A stretch of 64,000 nucleotides of DNA from Alphaproteobacteria bacterium. GTDB lineage: Bacteria > Pseudomonadota > Alphaproteobacteria > Caulobacterales > Caulobacteraceae. The position numbers and the translations under genes were made by a program. The stretch lies in the NCBI GenBank assembly GCA_025359785.1, contig JANYET010000050.1, forward strand, positions 124,001 to 188,000, read 5' to 3'. Below, piece after piece: positions 17,369 through 26,664 of this stretch (the stretch's first letter is position 1; each line of letters starts with the position of its first letter). Below the pieces are notes generated by a model. The model made no database searches and was not told where the DNA came from. It saw nothing but the letters and a program-made list of their open reading frames with translations.

Positions 17369-17722
17369 ATGGAAACTCAATCCGCGGTCGGCGCGCTCTC
17401 GGCGCTCGCCCATTCCGGTCGGCTCGAGGTCTTCCGCCTGCTGGTCCAGGCGGGCGCGGACGGGATGGCAGCCGGCGAGATCGCGCGCGCCACCGGCAGC
17501 CTGTCGAACACCCTGTCCACCAACCTCGGCATCCTCGCCGCCGCCGGGCTGGTCACCTCGAATCGTCAGGGCCGCTCGATCATCTACGCCGCCGGCTACG
17601 GTCAGATGCGCGAGTTGCTGGCTTTCCTCATGGAGGACTGCTGCGGCGGGAAGCCTGAAATCTGCGGTCCCCTTGCCGACCTCGCAAGCCTGCGCTGTGA
17701 CGCCGAAGCCCGATCCTGCTGA
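17369..17722 (+). CDS. arsR: ArsR/SmtB-family metalloregulator
   Basis: A 117-residue winged-helix repressor. The HTH covers about residues 25-75 (AGEIARATGSLSNTLSTNLGILAAAGLV). Candidate arsenite ligands are the C-terminal Cys-Cys pair (EDCCGG, about 90-91) plus Cys99 and Cys110/Cys117. Ligands at the C-terminus rather than in the DNA-binding helix are known for some ArsR branches. It leads an arsR-arsC-aquaporin operon and probably represses itself at the inverted repeat upstream. Confidence 0.9.
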   Translation: METQSAVGALSALAHSGRLEVFRLLVQAGADGMAAGEIARATGSLSNTLSTNLGILAAAGLVTSNRQGRSIIYAAGYGQMRELLAFLMEDCCGGKPEICGPLADLASLRCDAEARSC

Positions 17723-17735
17723 GCGGAGCCAGGCC

Positions 17736-18248
17736 ATGACCCCACGCGTCTACAACGTCCTCTTCCTCTGCACCGGCAACTCGGCGCGCTCTATCATCGC
17801 CGAAGCCCTCATGAACAAGCTCGGGGCCGGCCGGTTCATGGCCGTCTCCGCGGGCTCCATGCCGAGGGGCGAGGTCAATCCCAACGCCTTGCCCATCGTC
17901 GAGCATCTTGGGTTTTCCGCCGCCGAGTTCCGATCGAAATCCTGGGACGAGTTCGCCCTGCCGAGCGCCCCGCCGCTCGATTTCGTGATCACCGTCTGTG
18001 ACAACGCCGCTGGCGAGCTCTGTCCGATCTGGCCCGGACAGCCGATGACCGCCCATTGGGGCATCCCCGATCCTGCCGCCGTGACGGGCACACCGACCGA
18101 GATCGCCCTGGCCTTCGCCGACGCCTGCCGCCAGCTCACCAGCCGGATCGACCTGTTCCTGTCGCTGCCGCTGGAGACCATCGACCGCCTGTCGCTCCAG
18201 ACCAAGCTGCGGGAGATCGGCCGGACCCGCGACGAGGACGCGGCTTGA
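17736..18248 (+). CDS. arsC: Arsenate reductase, low-molecular-weight phosphatase type
   Basis: A 170-residue LMW-PTPase-fold protein with the P-loop CTGNSARS at 12-19 (Cys12, Arg18). In the ars context it reduces arsenate to arsenite. Another region, VITVCDNAAGELCPIWPG, holds the two further cysteines used in the disulfide relay of this thioredoxin-linked class. The ATG at 17736 lies 13 nt after arsR behind GAGCGGAG. It overlaps the next gene by 4 nt. Confidence 0.92.
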   Translation: MTPRVYNVLFLCTGNSARSIIAEALMNKLGAGRFMAVSAGSMPRGEVNPNALPIVEHLGFSAAEFRSKSWDEFALPSAPPLDFVITVCDNAAGELCPIWPGQPMTAHWGIPDPAAVTGTPTEIALAFADACRQLTSRIDLFLSLPLETIDRLSLQTKLREIGRTRDEDAA

Positions 18249-18952
18249 CGGGAATCTCGCCCACCTCACCGGGCTTCGGCCCTAGCCTCGGCCGCCGGAT
18301 CGTCGCCGAAGCCCTGGGCACAGCCTTCCTCCTGGCCATCGTGATCGGCTCGGGGATTATGGGCGAGCGGTTGGCGGGCGGAAACGTCGCCATCGCCCTG
18401 CTCGGGAATACACTGGCCACCGGCGCGGGCCTCGTGGTGCTGATCGGCATCTTCGGGCCGATCTCCGGCGCGCACTTCAACCCGGCGGTCACCCTGGCTT
18501 TCGTGGTGCGCCGGGAGATTTCCGCGCGGCTCGCCCTCATCTATGTCGCCGCGCAGATCGCCGGCGCCGTCATCGGCGTCTTCGCGGCCCATGCCATGTT
18601 CGCCGAGCCTATCCTGCAGGTTTCGACTAGGCTCCGCGACGGACCGGCTCAGGGCTGGTCGGAGTTCGTGGCCACCTTCGGCCTGCTTGGCGTCATCCTC
18701 GGGACGTCGCGCGCCCGGCCGGAATTCACCCCCGTCGCGGTCGGGCTCTACATCACCGCGGCCTACTGGTTCACATCCTCGACCTCGTTCGCGAACCCGG
18801 CGGTCACACTGGCCCGCAGTCTCTCCAACACCTTCGCCGGCATCGCCCCGTCGTCGGCGCCCCTGTTCATAGCCTGCCAAATAGGCGGCGCCCTGGCCGC
18901 CGTCGCGGTTTTTGGATGGTTGCTTCGCCCATCCGCCTCGAACCGCTGCTGA
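18245..18952 (+). CDS. Aquaglyceroporin-like channel of the ars operon (AqpS type)
   Basis: A 235-residue MIP-family channel with two NPA boxes (HFNPAVT and FANPAVT) and six hydrophobic helices. Within arsR-arsC it most likely lets arsenite leave the cell down its gradient, as described for the rhizobial AqpS, replacing an ArsB or Acr3 pump. The start is read as TTG at 18245, overlapping the arsC stop (TTGA); no ATG or GTG lies before the first helix in this frame after the arsC stop. Confidence 0.87.
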   Translation: MTGISPTSPGFGPSLGRRIVAEALGTAFLLAIVIGSGIMGERLAGGNVAIALLGNTLATGAGLVVLIGIFGPISGAHFNPAVTLAFVVRREISARLALIYVAAQIAGAVIGVFAAHAMFAEPILQVSTRLRDGPAQGWSEFVATFGLLGVILGTSRARPEFTPVAVGLYITAAYWFTSSTSFANPAVTLARSLSNTFAGIAPSSAPLFIACQIGGALAAVAVFGWLLRPSASNRC

Positions 18953-18977
18953 GCGCGTGCATCCGAGACCAAGAAAC

Positions 18978-19013
18978 TTGACATCCACTTGAACTTGTGT
19001 TCTTGTTTTGTTC
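18978..19013 (+). promoter_or_regulatory. Candidate promoter overlapped by a LexA (SOS) box
   Basis: TTGACA at 18978-18983 is a consensus -35 element. GTTC-N7-GTTC at 18999-19013 is the alphaproteobacterial LexA consensus and ends exactly at the ATG. GAAC-N4-GTTC at 18991-19002 overlaps it. The -10 region is poor. By rough estimate about one such 8-base match would occur by chance in 64 kb, so the position is what gives it weight. Confidence 0.6.
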
Positions 19014-19598
19014 ATGTCGTCGCTCGCGGACATCGCCGAGAAGCACGCCCGCATTCTGGGGGAGCTGGCCGAGTTCGGCTTGAACCTGGCGCGCAAGCTC
19101 CACGACCAGGGCATGGCCGCCGAAACGCCGCAGGAGACCGCCGATCTGGCCCGCGCCTTCCACAGCGTCTCGCGCTCGGTGCGCCAGACCCTGGCGTTGG
19201 AGGCCCGCCTGGCGCGCGACGCGCGGCTGCAGGACGATGCGGACCGCGCCGAGGCCGGGCGGCTGGAGCACAACGCCTGGCTGCGCGCCGATGAAGATGC
19301 CAAGGCGCCGACCAACGACCGCAAGAACCGCATCGGCGCCGTCGTGCAGCGCCTGATCCAGGCGGAGTACGAGGACGAAGACGAGGCCGAGCGGCTCTGC
19401 GACGAGGCCTACGACCGGATTATCGAGGACGCCCGCACCCCCGACTTCCTCGACCACGCCATCGACGACCAGATCGCCCGCCTCTGCAAGGACTTCGGCC
19501 TGCCGCTGCCGCCCAGACCCATCGCGCGGCTGCCCGAGCGGTCTTGCCAGACCGCCGCCACGCCGCGCAATCCGCAAGCCCCGCCGCTACCGCCCTGA
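19014..19598 (+). CDS. Uncharacterised protein, probably SOS-regulated
   Basis: A 194-residue soluble, helical, charged protein that I do not recognise. The N-terminal half (LADIAEKHARILGELAEFGL, ETADLARAFHSVSRSVRQTL) looks like a helical bundle; the centre is very acidic (QAEYEDEDEAERL), and the tail is Pro-rich. No catalytic motif is visible. The ATG at 19014 abuts a LexA-type box and has no Shine-Dalgarno sequence, which fits a leaderless transcript. DNA-damage control is inferred from the box only. Confidence 0.75.
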   Translation: MSSLADIAEKHARILGELAEFGLNLARKLHDQGMAAETPQETADLARAFHSVSRSVRQTLALEARLARDARLQDDADRAEAGRLEHNAWLRADEDAKAPTNDRKNRIGAVVQRLIQAEYEDEDEAERLCDEAYDRIIEDARTPDFLDHAIDDQIARLCKDFGLPLPPRPIARLPERSCQTAATPRNPQAPPLPP

Positions 19599-19641
19599 CC
19601 GCCGCCGTGTAGAATGTGGTTCTCCAAACGCAGGGAATCAC

Positions 19642-20103
19642 ATGTCGATCGTTCTCGATTCCATCGACCGGCGTATATTGCGGGAGCTGCAGGCCGACGC
19701 CACCGTGCCGATCGCTGAGCTGGCGGAGCGCGCCGGCCTGTCGCAGACGCCGTGCTGGAAGCGCGTGAAACGTCTCACCGACGCCGGCGTCATCGAGCGC
19801 CGCGTGGCGATCCTCGACCGCGAGCAGCTGAATCTCGGCCTGGTGGTGTTCGTCTCCATCCGCACCAGCCGCCACGACGAGGACTGGCTGACCGCCTTCG
19901 CCAAGGGCGCCGCGGGCCTGCCCGAGGTCGTCGAATTCTACCGGATGTCCGGCGAGACCGACTATCTGCTGAAGGTCGTGGTCCGCGACATCGCCGCCTA
20001 CGACGCCTTCTACAAGCGCCTGATCGCCGCGGCGCCGCTGCAGGACGTCTCCTCCTCCTTCGCCATGGAACAGATCAAGTTCACGACCGCCTTGCCGATC
20101 TAG
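19642..20103 (+). CDS. Lrp/AsnC-family transcriptional regulator
   Basis: A 153-residue regulator with an N-terminal HTH (DRRILRELQADATVPIAELAERAGLSQTPCWKRVKRL) and a C-terminal RAM effector domain (VVEFYRMSGETDYLLKVVVRD). Such proteins sense amino acids or related compounds. It lies 100 bp before the acyl-CoA synthetase and amidase genes on the same strand and may control them. Confidence 0.9.
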   Translation: MSIVLDSIDRRILRELQADATVPIAELAERAGLSQTPCWKRVKRLTDAGVIERRVAILDREQLNLGLVVFVSIRTSRHDEDWLTAFAKGAAGLPEVVEFYRMSGETDYLLKVVVRDIAAYDAFYKRLIAAAPLQDVSSSFAMEQIKFTTALPI

Positions 20104-20203
20104 CCGCCGGTTGACGTCCCTCTGTTGATTTCCGCCTGTTGACTTACCCGGCTCCAACGCCGCCAAATTCGCACAACAAAAAAAGACGTTTCGGGAGGAT
20201 GCG

Positions 20204-21838
20204 GTGACGGATTGGACCTTCGCGGATGTGTGGGAGGCGATCGCCGCCGTCCAGCCGGACCTGCCCGCCCACATCCAGGGCGAGCGCGTTATCACCTGGG
20301 GTGAGTTCGACGCGCGATCCGATGCGCTGGCCGCCCACTTCATCGCCCAGGGCCTGACCCATCAGGGCAAGGTCGCGGCCTTCCTCTACAACGGTCCGGA
20401 GTACCTTGAGAGCTACCACGCCGCCTTCAAGGGTGGCTTCGCGCCGGTCAACACCAACTACCGCTACGGGCCGGAAGAGCTTTTCTACCTGTTCGACAAC
20501 GCCGACGCCCAGGCCGTGGTCTTCCACTCAGGCTTCACCGAGGTGCTGGAAAAGATCCGCGGCCGCCTGCCCGGCGTGAAGGCCTGGGTCGCCGTGGCCG
20601 AGCCCGGCCATCCGGTCCCCGCCTGGGCCTCCGACTATGAGGCCATCGTCGCGGCGACGCCGGCCAACCGACCGGTGAAGGCGCCCTGGGGCCGCTCCGG
20701 CGACGACCTGCTGCTGCTCTACACCGGCGGCACCACCGGCATGCCGAAGGGGGTGATGTGGGCGCAGGACGACCTGTTCAACGTGCTGGGCGCCGGCGGC
20801 AACGCCATGCTGGGCATCGCGCCCGCGACCTCCCTCGAAGAGCTGGTGGCCCGCATCCAGTCGCCGGAGCACCTGCGGCCGACCTCGCTGATCGCGTGCC
20901 CGCTGATGCACGGCACCGGGCAGTTCTCGAACCTGATCTGTTTCAACGCCGGCGGCACGGCTGCCACCCTGCCGTCACGCAAGTTCAACGCCATGGAGCT
21001 CTGGGACGAGACCGACCGCATCGGGGCCAGCGCCGTGGTGCTGGTGGGCCTGGCCTTCTCGACGCCGATGCTGGAGGCGCTGGAGGCCAACCCCGGCCGT
21101 TGGCATCTCTCGACAGTGCGCTCGATGAGCTCGTCCGGCTCCATGTGGAGCCAGGAGAACAAGCAGGGCCTGTTGAGCCATGCCAAAAACGCCATGATCT
21201 TCGACAGCTTCGGCTCATCCGAGGCCGTGGGCCTGGGCGTCTCGGCCTCGGCCCCCGGCGCGGAGGCCAAGACGGCGGCCTTCACGCCGGGCCCCAACTG
21301 CGTGCTGTTTACCGAGGATGGCCGGCGTGTTGAAGCGGGCTCCGGCGAGCGCGGCCTGGTCGCCGTCAGCGGGCTGCTGCCGCGCGGCTACTACAAGGAC
21401 CCCGAAAAGACCGCCAAGACCTTCCGCACTTTCGAGGGCGTCACCTGGAGCGTGCCCGGCGACTGGGCGGAGCTGAACGCCGATGGCACCCTGAAGCTGC
21501 TCGGCCGGGGCTCGGTCTGCATCAACACCGGCGGCGAGAAGGTCTTCCCCGAGGAGGTCGAGGAGGCGCTCAAGACCCATGCCGTGGTCCGCGACGCGGT
21601 GGTGGTCGGTCTGCCCGATCCGCGCTTCGGCGAGCGCATCTGCGCGGTGGTCGAGACCGACGGCGCGGCCCGGCCGACGCTCGCCGAACTCTCCGAGCAC
21701 GTCCGCCAGACGCTGGCCGGCTACAAGGCGCCGCGCGACCTGGTGCTGGTCGACTCGATCGGCCGGGCGCCCAACGGCAAGGTCGATTACAAGGCCATCA
21801 AGGACCGCGCCGTCTCGGCGCTGGCGGCGACCGCCTAG
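20204..21838 (+). CDS. AMP-dependent acyl-CoA synthetase
   Basis: A 544-residue ANL-superfamily ligase that activates a carboxylic acid to its CoA thioester through an acyl-AMP. The phosphate-binding loop is LLYTGGTTGMPKGVMW (about 177-192), then FDSFGSSEAVG, the hinge (LLGRGSVCINTGGEKVFPEEVE) and the C-terminal catalytic lysine in PNGKVDYK. It starts at GTG 20204 behind GGGAGGA. A medium- or long-chain substrate is likely but cannot be named. Confidence 0.9.
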   Translation: MTDWTFADVWEAIAAVQPDLPAHIQGERVITWGEFDARSDALAAHFIAQGLTHQGKVAAFLYNGPEYLESYHAAFKGGFAPVNTNYRYGPEELFYLFDNADAQAVVFHSGFTEVLEKIRGRLPGVKAWVAVAEPGHPVPAWASDYEAIVAATPANRPVKAPWGRSGDDLLLLYTGGTTGMPKGVMWAQDDLFNVLGAGGNAMLGIAPATSLEELVARIQSPEHLRPTSLIACPLMHGTGQFSNLICFNAGGTAATLPSRKFNAMELWDETDRIGASAVVLVGLAFSTPMLEALEANPGRWHLSTVRSMSSSGSMWSQENKQGLLSHAKNAMIFDSFGSSEAVGLGVSASAPGAEAKTAAFTPGPNCVLFTEDGRRVEAGSGERGLVAVSGLLPRGYYKDPEKTAKTFRTFEGVTWSVPGDWAELNADGTLKLLGRGSVCINTGGEKVFPEEVEEALKTHAVVRDAVVVGLPDPRFGERICAVVETDGAARPTLAELSEHVRQTLAGYKAPRDLVLVDSIGRAPNGKVDYKAIKDRAVSALAATA

Positions 21839-23254
21839 GTGTCCTCGGCCGAGATCTGGCAATGGTCGGCGGTCGAGACCGCGCGGGCGATCCGCGAGGG
21901 CCGTCTGTCCTCGGCCGAGGTTGTCACGGCGCACACCCGGCGCCTCCACGCCGCCAACCCGGCGATCAACGCCGTCGTCGTCGACCTGACCGACCAAGCC
22001 CTGAAGGCCGCCAAAGCCGCCGATGAGGCTCAGGCCCGCGGCGACGATCTGGGCCTGCTGCACGGGGTCCCGATCACGCTGAAGATCAACATCGACGTGG
22101 AAGGCCAGGCCAACTCCAACGGCGTCGCCGGGCTCGCGGACAACATCGCGGCGGGCGACTCGCCGGTCACGGCGAACTTCAGGAAGGCCGGCGCGGTCCT
22201 GCTGGGCCTGACCAACACGCCGGAGTTCTCGCTGCGGGGGTTCACCGACAATCCGCTGCACGGCCTGACGCTGAACCCCTGGGATGCGGCGATCACCTGC
22301 GGCGGCTCCTCGGGTGGCGCGGCGGCCTCGGTCGCTTCCGGCATCGGCGCCATCGCCCATGGCAACGACATCGGTGGCTCGCTCCGCTGCCCCGCCGCCT
22401 TCAACGGTGTCTCGACGATCAAGCCCACGCAGGGCCGCGTGCCCGCCTTCAACCCCAGCGCCCCGGTCGAACGCCCGCTGATGGCCCAGCTGATGTCCAC
22501 GCAAGGTCCGCTGGCCCGCGAGGTCGCCGATGTGCGGCTGGGACTCGAGGCCATGAGCCGGCGGGACCCGCGCGACACTTGGTGGGTCCCCGCCCCGCTC
22601 CGCGGCCCCATGGCGCCCGCCCCGATCAAGGTGGCCATCGCCAATATCCCATCGGACCTTGAGACCGACCCGGAGGTCATGGCCCTGCTCGCCCAGGCCG
22701 CCGGCTATCTCACCGACGCGGGCTACGCGGTTTGCGAGGTCGAGACGCCCGACATCTCCGCGACCTGGCAGGTCTGGTGCAACCTGATCGCCACTGAGAT
22801 CGAGGTCCTGCAGGCCGCCCAGATGCGCGACCTCGGCAGCCCCGACTTCGTCCAGGCGCTGGACGGCCTCATCCGGATGGCCACGATCCTCGACGGCGAG
22901 GGCTATATGCGCGCCATCGCCCAGCGCTCGCGGCTGTTGCGCGACTGGCTGACGTTCCTGGAGGACTGGCCGTTGATCCTGGCGCCGGTCTCGGTGCGCC
23001 GCACGCCGGGCGTCAACGCCGACCTGGGCGGCGACGCGGCGTTGCGTCAGTTCTTCTGGAACGACACCCGCTTCGTCTCGGCGATCAGTGTGCTCGGCCT
23101 GCCCGTCGCGGTGACGCCGGTCGGGTTGCTGGAAGGCCATCCGGTCGGCGCGCAGATCATCGGTACACGCTTCCGCGAGGACCTCTGCCTGGACGCGGCG
23201 GCGGCCATCGAGGCGCGCGTCGGCGTCATGGCGCACGGCCTCTGGGCCCGATAA
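21839..23254 (+). CDS. Amidase (amidase signature family)
   Basis: A 471-residue hydrolase with the Ser-cisSer-Lys triad: Lys82 (TLKINID), Ser157/158 in CGGSSGGAAAS, and nucleophile Ser181 in NDIGGSLRCPA. It hydrolyses a carboxamide to an acid. The GTG start follows the acyl-CoA synthetase stop with no gap. The pair suggests a catabolic order in which the acid set free by the amidase is then made a CoA ester (inference). Confidence 0.9.
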   Translation: MSSAEIWQWSAVETARAIREGRLSSAEVVTAHTRRLHAANPAINAVVVDLTDQALKAAKAADEAQARGDDLGLLHGVPITLKINIDVEGQANSNGVAGLADNIAAGDSPVTANFRKAGAVLLGLTNTPEFSLRGFTDNPLHGLTLNPWDAAITCGGSSGGAAASVASGIGAIAHGNDIGGSLRCPAAFNGVSTIKPTQGRVPAFNPSAPVERPLMAQLMSTQGPLAREVADVRLGLEAMSRRDPRDTWWVPAPLRGPMAPAPIKVAIANIPSDLETDPEVMALLAQAAGYLTDAGYAVCEVETPDISATWQVWCNLIATEIEVLQAAQMRDLGSPDFVQALDGLIRMATILDGEGYMRAIAQRSRLLRDWLTFLEDWPLILAPVSVRRTPGVNADLGGDAALRQFFWNDTRFVSAISVLGLPVAVTPVGLLEGHPVGAQIIGTRFREDLCLDAAAAIEARVGVMAHGLWAR

Positions 23255-23260
23255 ACGGGC

Positions 23261-23641
23261 TCAGACGTCCTTGAGGGTGCGGACGAAATCCACCAGGGCG
23301 GCCCGTGGCGCGCCGCGCGGCAGGCGCGAGAAAGCCCGCAGCAGCTCCAGGGCGCCGGGCTCCGACAGCAGGCCCGCGACCTCGTCGATGGCGCCGGCGG
23401 CCGGATTGACCTCGCCGAACATCTCGGCGACCGGCGCGTCGAGGGTCGTGGCGATCCGCGACAGCATCGAGGCGCTGACCCGGTTGGCGCCGCGCTCGTA
23501 CTTCTGGATCTGTTGGAAGGTCACGCCGGCGGCCTCGGCCAGCGACTGCTGGGACAGGCCACGGACCTTGCGCAGCAGGCGGATTCGCGCGCCCACGGCG
23601 ATATCGATCGGGTCGGCCAACGTTTCGGGACTACGCGCCAT
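23261..23641 (-). CDS. XRE-family helix-turn-helix regulator
   Basis: A 126-residue protein with a Cro/C1-type HTH at about 16-70 ([33 protein letters not shown]) and a helical C-terminal part. It is typical of chromosomal regulators of the Rhizobiales/Caulobacterales. It lies 3 nt after the small gene upstream and converges on the amidase gene. Confidence 0.88.
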   Translation of the reverse strand: MARSPETLADPIDIAVGARIRLLRKVRGLSQQSLAEAAGVTFQQIQKYERGANRVSASMLSRIATTLDAPVAEMFGEVNPAAGAIDEVAGLLSEPGALELLRAFSRLPRGAPRAALVDFVRTLKDV

Positions 23642-23644
23642 CGG

Positions 23645-23878
23645 TCAGCTGGCCTGCCGGCTGGGGCCGTCGGCCGGCGGAACCCACTCTGCCTGTCCCA
23701 GCTCTTGATCGGTGATCAGGTAGCAAGCCTCGGCGATGGTGATTCCCACCGCGCGTCTCAGTTGACCCATTGCCGGGACCTCTCGTTCGAGCGCCATCAA
23801 CTCTTCCTCGTAAGAGGTCAGAATTTCCACCAGATTTTGAGCGAGGACTCGCGTCCGATCCGCATCTGACTGGCTCAT
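23645..23878 (-). CDS. Small uncharacterised protein (77 residues)
   Basis: It begins MSQSDADRTRVLAQNL behind a GGGGG stretch. It is a predicted helical protein (LVEILTSYEEELMALEREVPAMGQLRRAVGITIAEACYLI) with no motif I can assign. The start at 23878 is chosen over further upstream codons because of the ribosome-binding site. It forms a two-gene unit with the XRE regulator (3-nt gap), so it could be its partner or target. Confidence 0.65.
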   Translation of the reverse strand: MSQSDADRTRVLAQNLVEILTSYEEELMALEREVPAMGQLRRAVGITIAEACYLITDQELGQAEWVPPADGPSRQAS

Positions 23879-23982
23879 GTCACCCCCCAGCAACCCGCGC
23901 GAACCTTGAGCATTGGACGGACGAAAGCAAGGCGTTGCACGCATCAGGCGCATTCTCCGCGCGGACCATGTGACGCACCTGC

Positions 23983-23995
23983 TGATCAATGATCA
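23983..23995. promoter_or_regulatory. TGATCA-A-TGATCA symmetric site
   Basis: Two copies of the palindrome TGATCA are separated by one base, about 105 bp upstream of the small gene and XRE pair. It might be an operator for the XRE regulator, but nothing more than symmetry and position supports this. Confidence 0.25.
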
Positions 23996-24010
23996 CCTAA
24001 GCGACCGATA

Positions 24011-25735
24011 TCAGTGGGATTCCCGCGTCACGTCGGCCGGCGATTTGCCCACCAGGAAGTCGAGATCGACGCCTGTATCGGCCTGCAGCACGGTGTCGAT
24101 GTAGAGCCTGTACCAGCCCCGAACGTACTTCGACGGCTGGCGGGCGGCCTCCCAGGCGGCGCGGCGGCGGGCGAGTTCGTCCGCGTCGACCAACAGCTCC
24201 AGCGAACGGTTCGGCCCGTCGAAGGCGATCTCGTCGCCGTTCCGGACCAGCGCCAGCGGCCCGCCGGCCTCGGCTTCCGGCGCGACGTGCAGGATCACCG
24301 TGCCATAGGCCGTGCCGCTCATCCGGGCGTCGGAAATGCGGACCATGTCGGTCACGCCCTTGGCCAGCAACTTCGGCGGCAGGCCCATGTTGCCGACCTC
24401 CGGCATCCCCGGATAGCCCTTGGGTCCACAGCCCTTCAACACCAGGATCGAGGTCTCATCGACCTCCAGGTCCGGGTGGTCGATGCGCGCGTGGTAGTCC
24501 TCGATGTCCTCGAAGACGACGGCCTTGCCGCGGTGGGTCAACAGCGAAGGCGTCGCCGCGCTGGGCTTCAGGATCGCGCCCTGCGGGCAGAGGTTGCCCT
24601 TCAGCACCCAGACGCCGGACGAGGGCCCCACGGGCGCCTCCAGCGAGCCGATCACGTCGCGGTTCCAGACCTTGGCGGCGTCGGCGATCTCGCCCTGTGT
24701 CCGGCCGGACACCGTCACCGCGTCTCGGCGGTAAAGCGGCCCCAGTTCCTTCGCCACCGCCGGCGCGCCGCCCGCGTAGCAGAAGTCCTCCATCAGGTAT
24801 TTTCCCGACGGCATCAGGTTGACCAGCAGCGGCGCATCGCGGGCGATCTCGTCGAAATCTCTCAGGGTCAGCGGCACGCCAAGCCGGCCGGCGAGCGCCA
24901 GCAGGTGGACCACGGCATTGGTCGAGCCGCCGATCGCCGCGTGCATCAGGATCGCGTTCTCGAAGGCCTCCCGCGTCATGATGTCAGACGGCTTCACGTC
25001 GTCCTTCACCAGCTGGACAATGCGGTTGCCGCTCATGTGGGCCAGCACCTTGCGGCGTGAATCCACCGCCGGCAGGGCCGCGTTCATCGGCAGCGAAATG
25101 CCCAGCGCCTCGGTCAGGCTCGACATGGTCGAGGCGGTGCCCATGGTGTTGCAGGACCCCGCCGACCGGCTCATCCCGGACTCCGCCCCCATGAACTCGT
25201 CCAGGCTCATCTCGCCGGCCCGCACGGCCTCGGAGAACCGCCAGACGTCGGTGCCGGAGCCGATGTCGCGGCCCTCGAACTTGCCGTTCAGCATCGGCCC
25301 GCCTGAGACGAAGATCGCCGGCAGATCGACGCTGGCCGCGCCCATCAGCAGGCCCGGCGTGGTCTTGTCGCAGGCGCCCATCAGCACGACCCCGTCGATG
25401 GGATTGGCGCGGATCGACTCCTCGACCTCCATTGCCAGGAGGTTGCGGAACAGCATCGCCGTCGGCCGCATCTGGGTCTCGGGCAGCGACATGGCCGGGA
25501 ACTCGATCGGCACGCCGCCAGCCTCCCAGACCCCGCGCTTCACATAGTCGGCAAGGTCGCGAAGGCCGATCTGGCAGGTGACCAGCTCCGACCAGGTGTT
25601 GGCGATGCCGATGATCGGCCGACCGTCGAAGACGTGGTCCGGCAGACCGGTCGCCTTGATCCAGCTTCGGTGAATGAAGCCGTCCTTGTCGTGTTTGCCA
25701 TAGCTCTTCGCGCTGCGCAGGGGTGGTTTGGCCAT
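24011..25735 (-). CDS. IlvD/Edd-family sugar-acid dehydratase
   Basis: A 574-residue [Fe-S] dehydratase. Three cysteines, Cys54 (LVTCQIG), Cys122 (GACDKTTPG) and Cys195 (GSCNTMGT), match the [2Fe-2S] set of the pentonate dehydratase subgroup with a constant offset of 5 from L-arabinonate dehydratase (from memory). The product would be a 2-keto-3-deoxy sugar acid. The adjacent lactonase gene supports an aldonate rather than branched-chain amino acid role. The exact sugar is not determined. Confidence 0.88.
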   Translation of the reverse strand: MAKPPLRSAKSYGKHDKDGFIHRSWIKATGLPDHVFDGRPIIGIANTWSELVTCQIGLRDLADYVKRGVWEAGGVPIEFPAMSLPETQMRPTAMLFRNLLAMEVEESIRANPIDGVVLMGACDKTTPGLLMGAASVDLPAIFVSGGPMLNGKFEGRDIGSGTDVWRFSEAVRAGEMSLDEFMGAESGMSRSAGSCNTMGTASTMSSLTEALGISLPMNAALPAVDSRRKVLAHMSGNRIVQLVKDDVKPSDIMTREAFENAILMHAAIGGSTNAVVHLLALAGRLGVPLTLRDFDEIARDAPLLVNLMPSGKYLMEDFCYAGGAPAVAKELGPLYRRDAVTVSGRTQGEIADAAKVWNRDVIGSLEAPVGPSSGVWVLKGNLCPQGAILKPSAATPSLLTHRGKAVVFEDIEDYHARIDHPDLEVDETSILVLKGCGPKGYPGMPEVGNMGLPPKLLAKGVTDMVRISDARMSGTAYGTVILHVAPEAEAGGPLALVRNGDEIAFDGPNRSLELLVDADELARRRAAWEAARQPSKYVRGWYRLYIDTVLQADTGVDLDFLVGKSPADVTRESH

Positions 25736-25744
25736 GGCGCTACC

Positions 25745-26599
25745 TCACCCTTCAAACAGCGGCAGCGCCAGCCCTTTCACGCCGGTTTCGATGGCGAACA
25801 GACCGCCGGCGATCGGCTGTTGGGCGCGCGCTTGCGGCGTCAGGTCGTCCCAGGCGCTGGTCACATAGAGCGTGGTCAGGTCGCCGCCGCCGAAGGCGCA
25901 GCTGGTGGGCTGCTGGACCGGCATCCTGATCGTCATGTCAACGCGGCCCGCCGGCGTATAGCGCACGACCTCCCAGCCGCCCCACTGGGCGTTCCAGAGG
26001 TAGCCATGGGCGTCCACCGCCGAGCCGTCGGGACTCCCCGGCTGCCCAGCGGTGTGGGCGAAGCGGCTGATCTTGGTGAAGTCGGCGACCTGGTGGGCGA
26101 AGATCGTCTGCAGGCTGCTGTCGGCCATGTAGAGCGTCTTCCTGTCGGCGCTCATGGAGATGGTGTTGGGGATGTGAATCCCCTCCAGCATCCGCTCGGT
26201 ATGCAGGTCCGGCGTCGTGCGGAAGACCGCGCCCGGCCGCTTGCCGCCGTTGTCGTCCATGGTCGACCACCAGAAATTGCCGTCGAGGTCGATCTTCCCG
26301 TCGTTGGTGCGGAAACCTTCCGGCAGGGCGAAGGGGCGCAGCATCTCGACCGTGCCGGCTGCTGGATCGCAGGCCGCCAGGCCTTTCTCGGTGGCCAGCA
26401 GCAGACCGCCCTGGCTGCGCGGCGCCGCGGCGCTGGCCCGGAACGGCAGGTCGAAGGACCCGCTGTCCTCGGTCTTGGGCTCGTACCAGGCGAGCCGCTT
26501 ACCTTTGATATCGAACCAGTAAAGCCGGCCCTCGAGCGGCGACCAGCAAGGGCCTTCTCCCAGCTGGTCCTGGGCATTCACAACGCAACGCACGTCCAT
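25745..26599 (-). CDS. SMP-30/gluconolactonase-type sugar lactonase
   Basis: A 284-residue six-bladed beta-propeller. Metal-ligand regions are visible: Glu15 in LGEGPCW, the Asn in IPNTISMS and the Asp in GSPDGSAVD, with the substrate-loop RTNDGKID. It hydrolyses an aldonolactone to the acid, which the dehydratase encoded 9 nt downstream can use. No sugar dehydrogenase or transporter is next to the pair, so the module is incomplete here. Confidence 0.9.
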   Translation of the reverse strand: MDVRCVVNAQDQLGEGPCWSPLEGRLYWFDIKGKRLAWYEPKTEDSGSFDLPFRASAAAPRSQGGLLLATEKGLAACDPAAGTVEMLRPFALPEGFRTNDGKIDLDGNFWWSTMDDNGGKRPGAVFRTTPDLHTERMLEGIHIPNTISMSADRKTLYMADSSLQTIFAHQVADFTKISRFAHTAGQPGSPDGSAVDAHGYLWNAQWGGWEVVRYTPAGRVDMTIRMPVQQPTSCAFGGGDLTTLYVTSAWDDLTPQARAQQPIAGGLFAIETGVKGLALPLFEG

Positions 26600-26664
26600 C
26601 GACGTCTCCGATCCGAACCGCGGCGTTTCCTAGCCTATTCGCGCCGGGCCGTAGAGGCCGATGG

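Noticed and set aside
17304..17735. Upstream extension of arsC starting at 17304
   Set aside because: It overlaps the whole arsR gene in another frame and has shadow-type composition; the phosphatase domain starts at 17736.
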